From positions 1 to 64,000 of the forward strand of contig PGYB01000005.1 of assembly GCA_002839445.1 (NCBI GenBank): a DNA stretch of 64,000 nt, read 5' to 3'. Below, piece by piece: positions 63,556 through 64,000 of this stretch. A program made the translations under genes and the position numbers. Position 1 is the stretch's first letter. The number at the start of each line of letters is the position of its first letter. The notes below the pieces were generated by a model. That model was not told the DNA's origin. It was given only the letters and a program-made list of their open reading frames with translations, and made no database searches. The DNA is from Candidatus Riflebacteria bacterium HGW-Riflebacteria-1 (lineage in GTDB: Bacteria > Muiribacteriota > Ozemobacteria > Ozemobacterales > Ozemobacteraceae).

Positions 63556-64000
63556 ACAGCGCTCAAATTCTTGAACATCACAATAAAAACTCAGTTAAAG
63601 CTCAACGCATAATATTGTTCGTTTTTCTGATCGCTTTGATGATTTCGATGTCTTATGTGATTTCGGGTCAGCTTTTTAAATTCGGGGTGATGGCTTTTTC
63701 GGCTTTTGTAACCCCGGAAGGCCCCGATGCGGTGACTGAAGCCGGTAAACTGATGCAGAGCATGACCGTTGTTTACAATGGTCTTGCGGTTGTACTGACC
63801 ATCGTTCTGACAATTTTTGTGGTCAAGAAATTTCTGGCGACCGGTCACGAACATCGCATGTCTTTTATCAGGCGCATGGTGCTTTATCTTGCGCTTATCA
63901 TTGGCGTTGTCGTCGTGTTGTTTCCGTTTTTCTGGATGCTCTGCACCGCCTTTAAACCATCGGGCCAGGAGTTGGTGATCAGCAAAACCAACCCGTTCGA
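63552..64000 (+). CDS. ABC sugar transporter permease, MalG type, cut by the window end
   Basis: The frame starts at ATG 63552 and is still open at the window end (149 codons). An N-terminal part of about 115 residues with two extra hydrophobic stretches (about 21-35 and 76-92) comes before the usual first helix, which here ends in FPFFWMLCTAFKPSGQELV, the typical MalG beginning. Ordinary MalG-type permeases start within 20-30 residues of that helix, so this one has a long leader. The EAA loop lies outside the window. Confidence 0.88.
   Translation, partial: MNSAQILEHHNKNSVKAQRIILFVFLIALMISMSYVISGQLFKFGVMAFSAFVTPEGPDAVTEAGKLMQSMTVVYNGLAVVLTIVLTIFVVKKFLATGHEHRMSFIRRMVLYLALIIGVVVVLFPFFWMLCTAFKPSGQELVISKTNPF

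Overview
The window looks like the replication-origin region of a diderm (Gram-negative type) bacterial chromosome. Outer-membrane biogenesis and export genes are present (an LptD/OstA-type protein, a TolC-like channel, an RND pump and two lipoproteins). Many predicted proteins are built from HEAT, TPR or EF-hand repeats or are secreted proteins with no clear family. The SRP RNA is the long form with an Alu domain, and dnaA is followed by a DciA-like gene, a RemB-like gene, gyrB and gyrA. I cannot place the lineage from sequence alone. A deep-branching diderm candidate phylum such as Riflebacteria would fit, but that is only a guess.

The origin lies near 23.1-23.3 kb, where four DnaA boxes sit in tandem with 11-bp spacing. 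Gene direction flips there: almost all genes from 2.3 to 22.9 kb are on the minus strand and almost all from 23.4 to 58.7 kb are on the plus strand, so both arms are transcribed away from the origin.

Left arm, 0-7.2 kb: a lipoprotein, a membrane-anchored C39-like protein, a MazF-type toxin-antitoxin pair, a folded intergenic element, an orphan HigA-like antitoxin, and the wreck of a large superfamily 1 helicase-nuclease with an internal deletion and a frameshift.

Left arm, 7.2-22.9 kb: a large outer-membrane-like barrel protein coupled to xerD. Next comes a tight cluster of rpiB, upp, dCMP deaminase, murA and a HEAT-repeat gene, and then lptD. Finally accB, lpd, a degenerate homoserine-dehydrogenase-like gene and lysC form one transcription unit.

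Right arm, 23.4-34.6 kb: an information-processing block of dnaA, a zinc-ribbon DciA-like gene, a RemB-like gene, gyrB, gyrA, an FtsB/DivIC-like gene, four tRNA genes (three serine, one arginine), the SRP RNA and dnaX. dnaN and recF are absent from their usual place. A 0.58-kb non-coding island with palindromes and DnaA-like boxes follows dnaX.

Right arm, 35-51.3 kb: mostly secreted or envelope proteins. It also holds a CheY-like protein next to a HEAT-CheR fusion, an AmrS-type radical SAM enzyme with a SPOR protein, a secreted seven-EF-hand protein and a YiiX-like amidase.

Right arm, 52-64 kb: a TetR-controlled RND tripartite efflux operon ending in a PII-like protein, a minus-strand hybrid histidine kinase, and the first two permease genes of a sugar-type ABC importer, the second cut by the window edge.

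A dispersed palindromic repeat (about 90 bp, TTGTCxxTGCG...CGCAATGA-like ends) occurs in at least four intergenic places.
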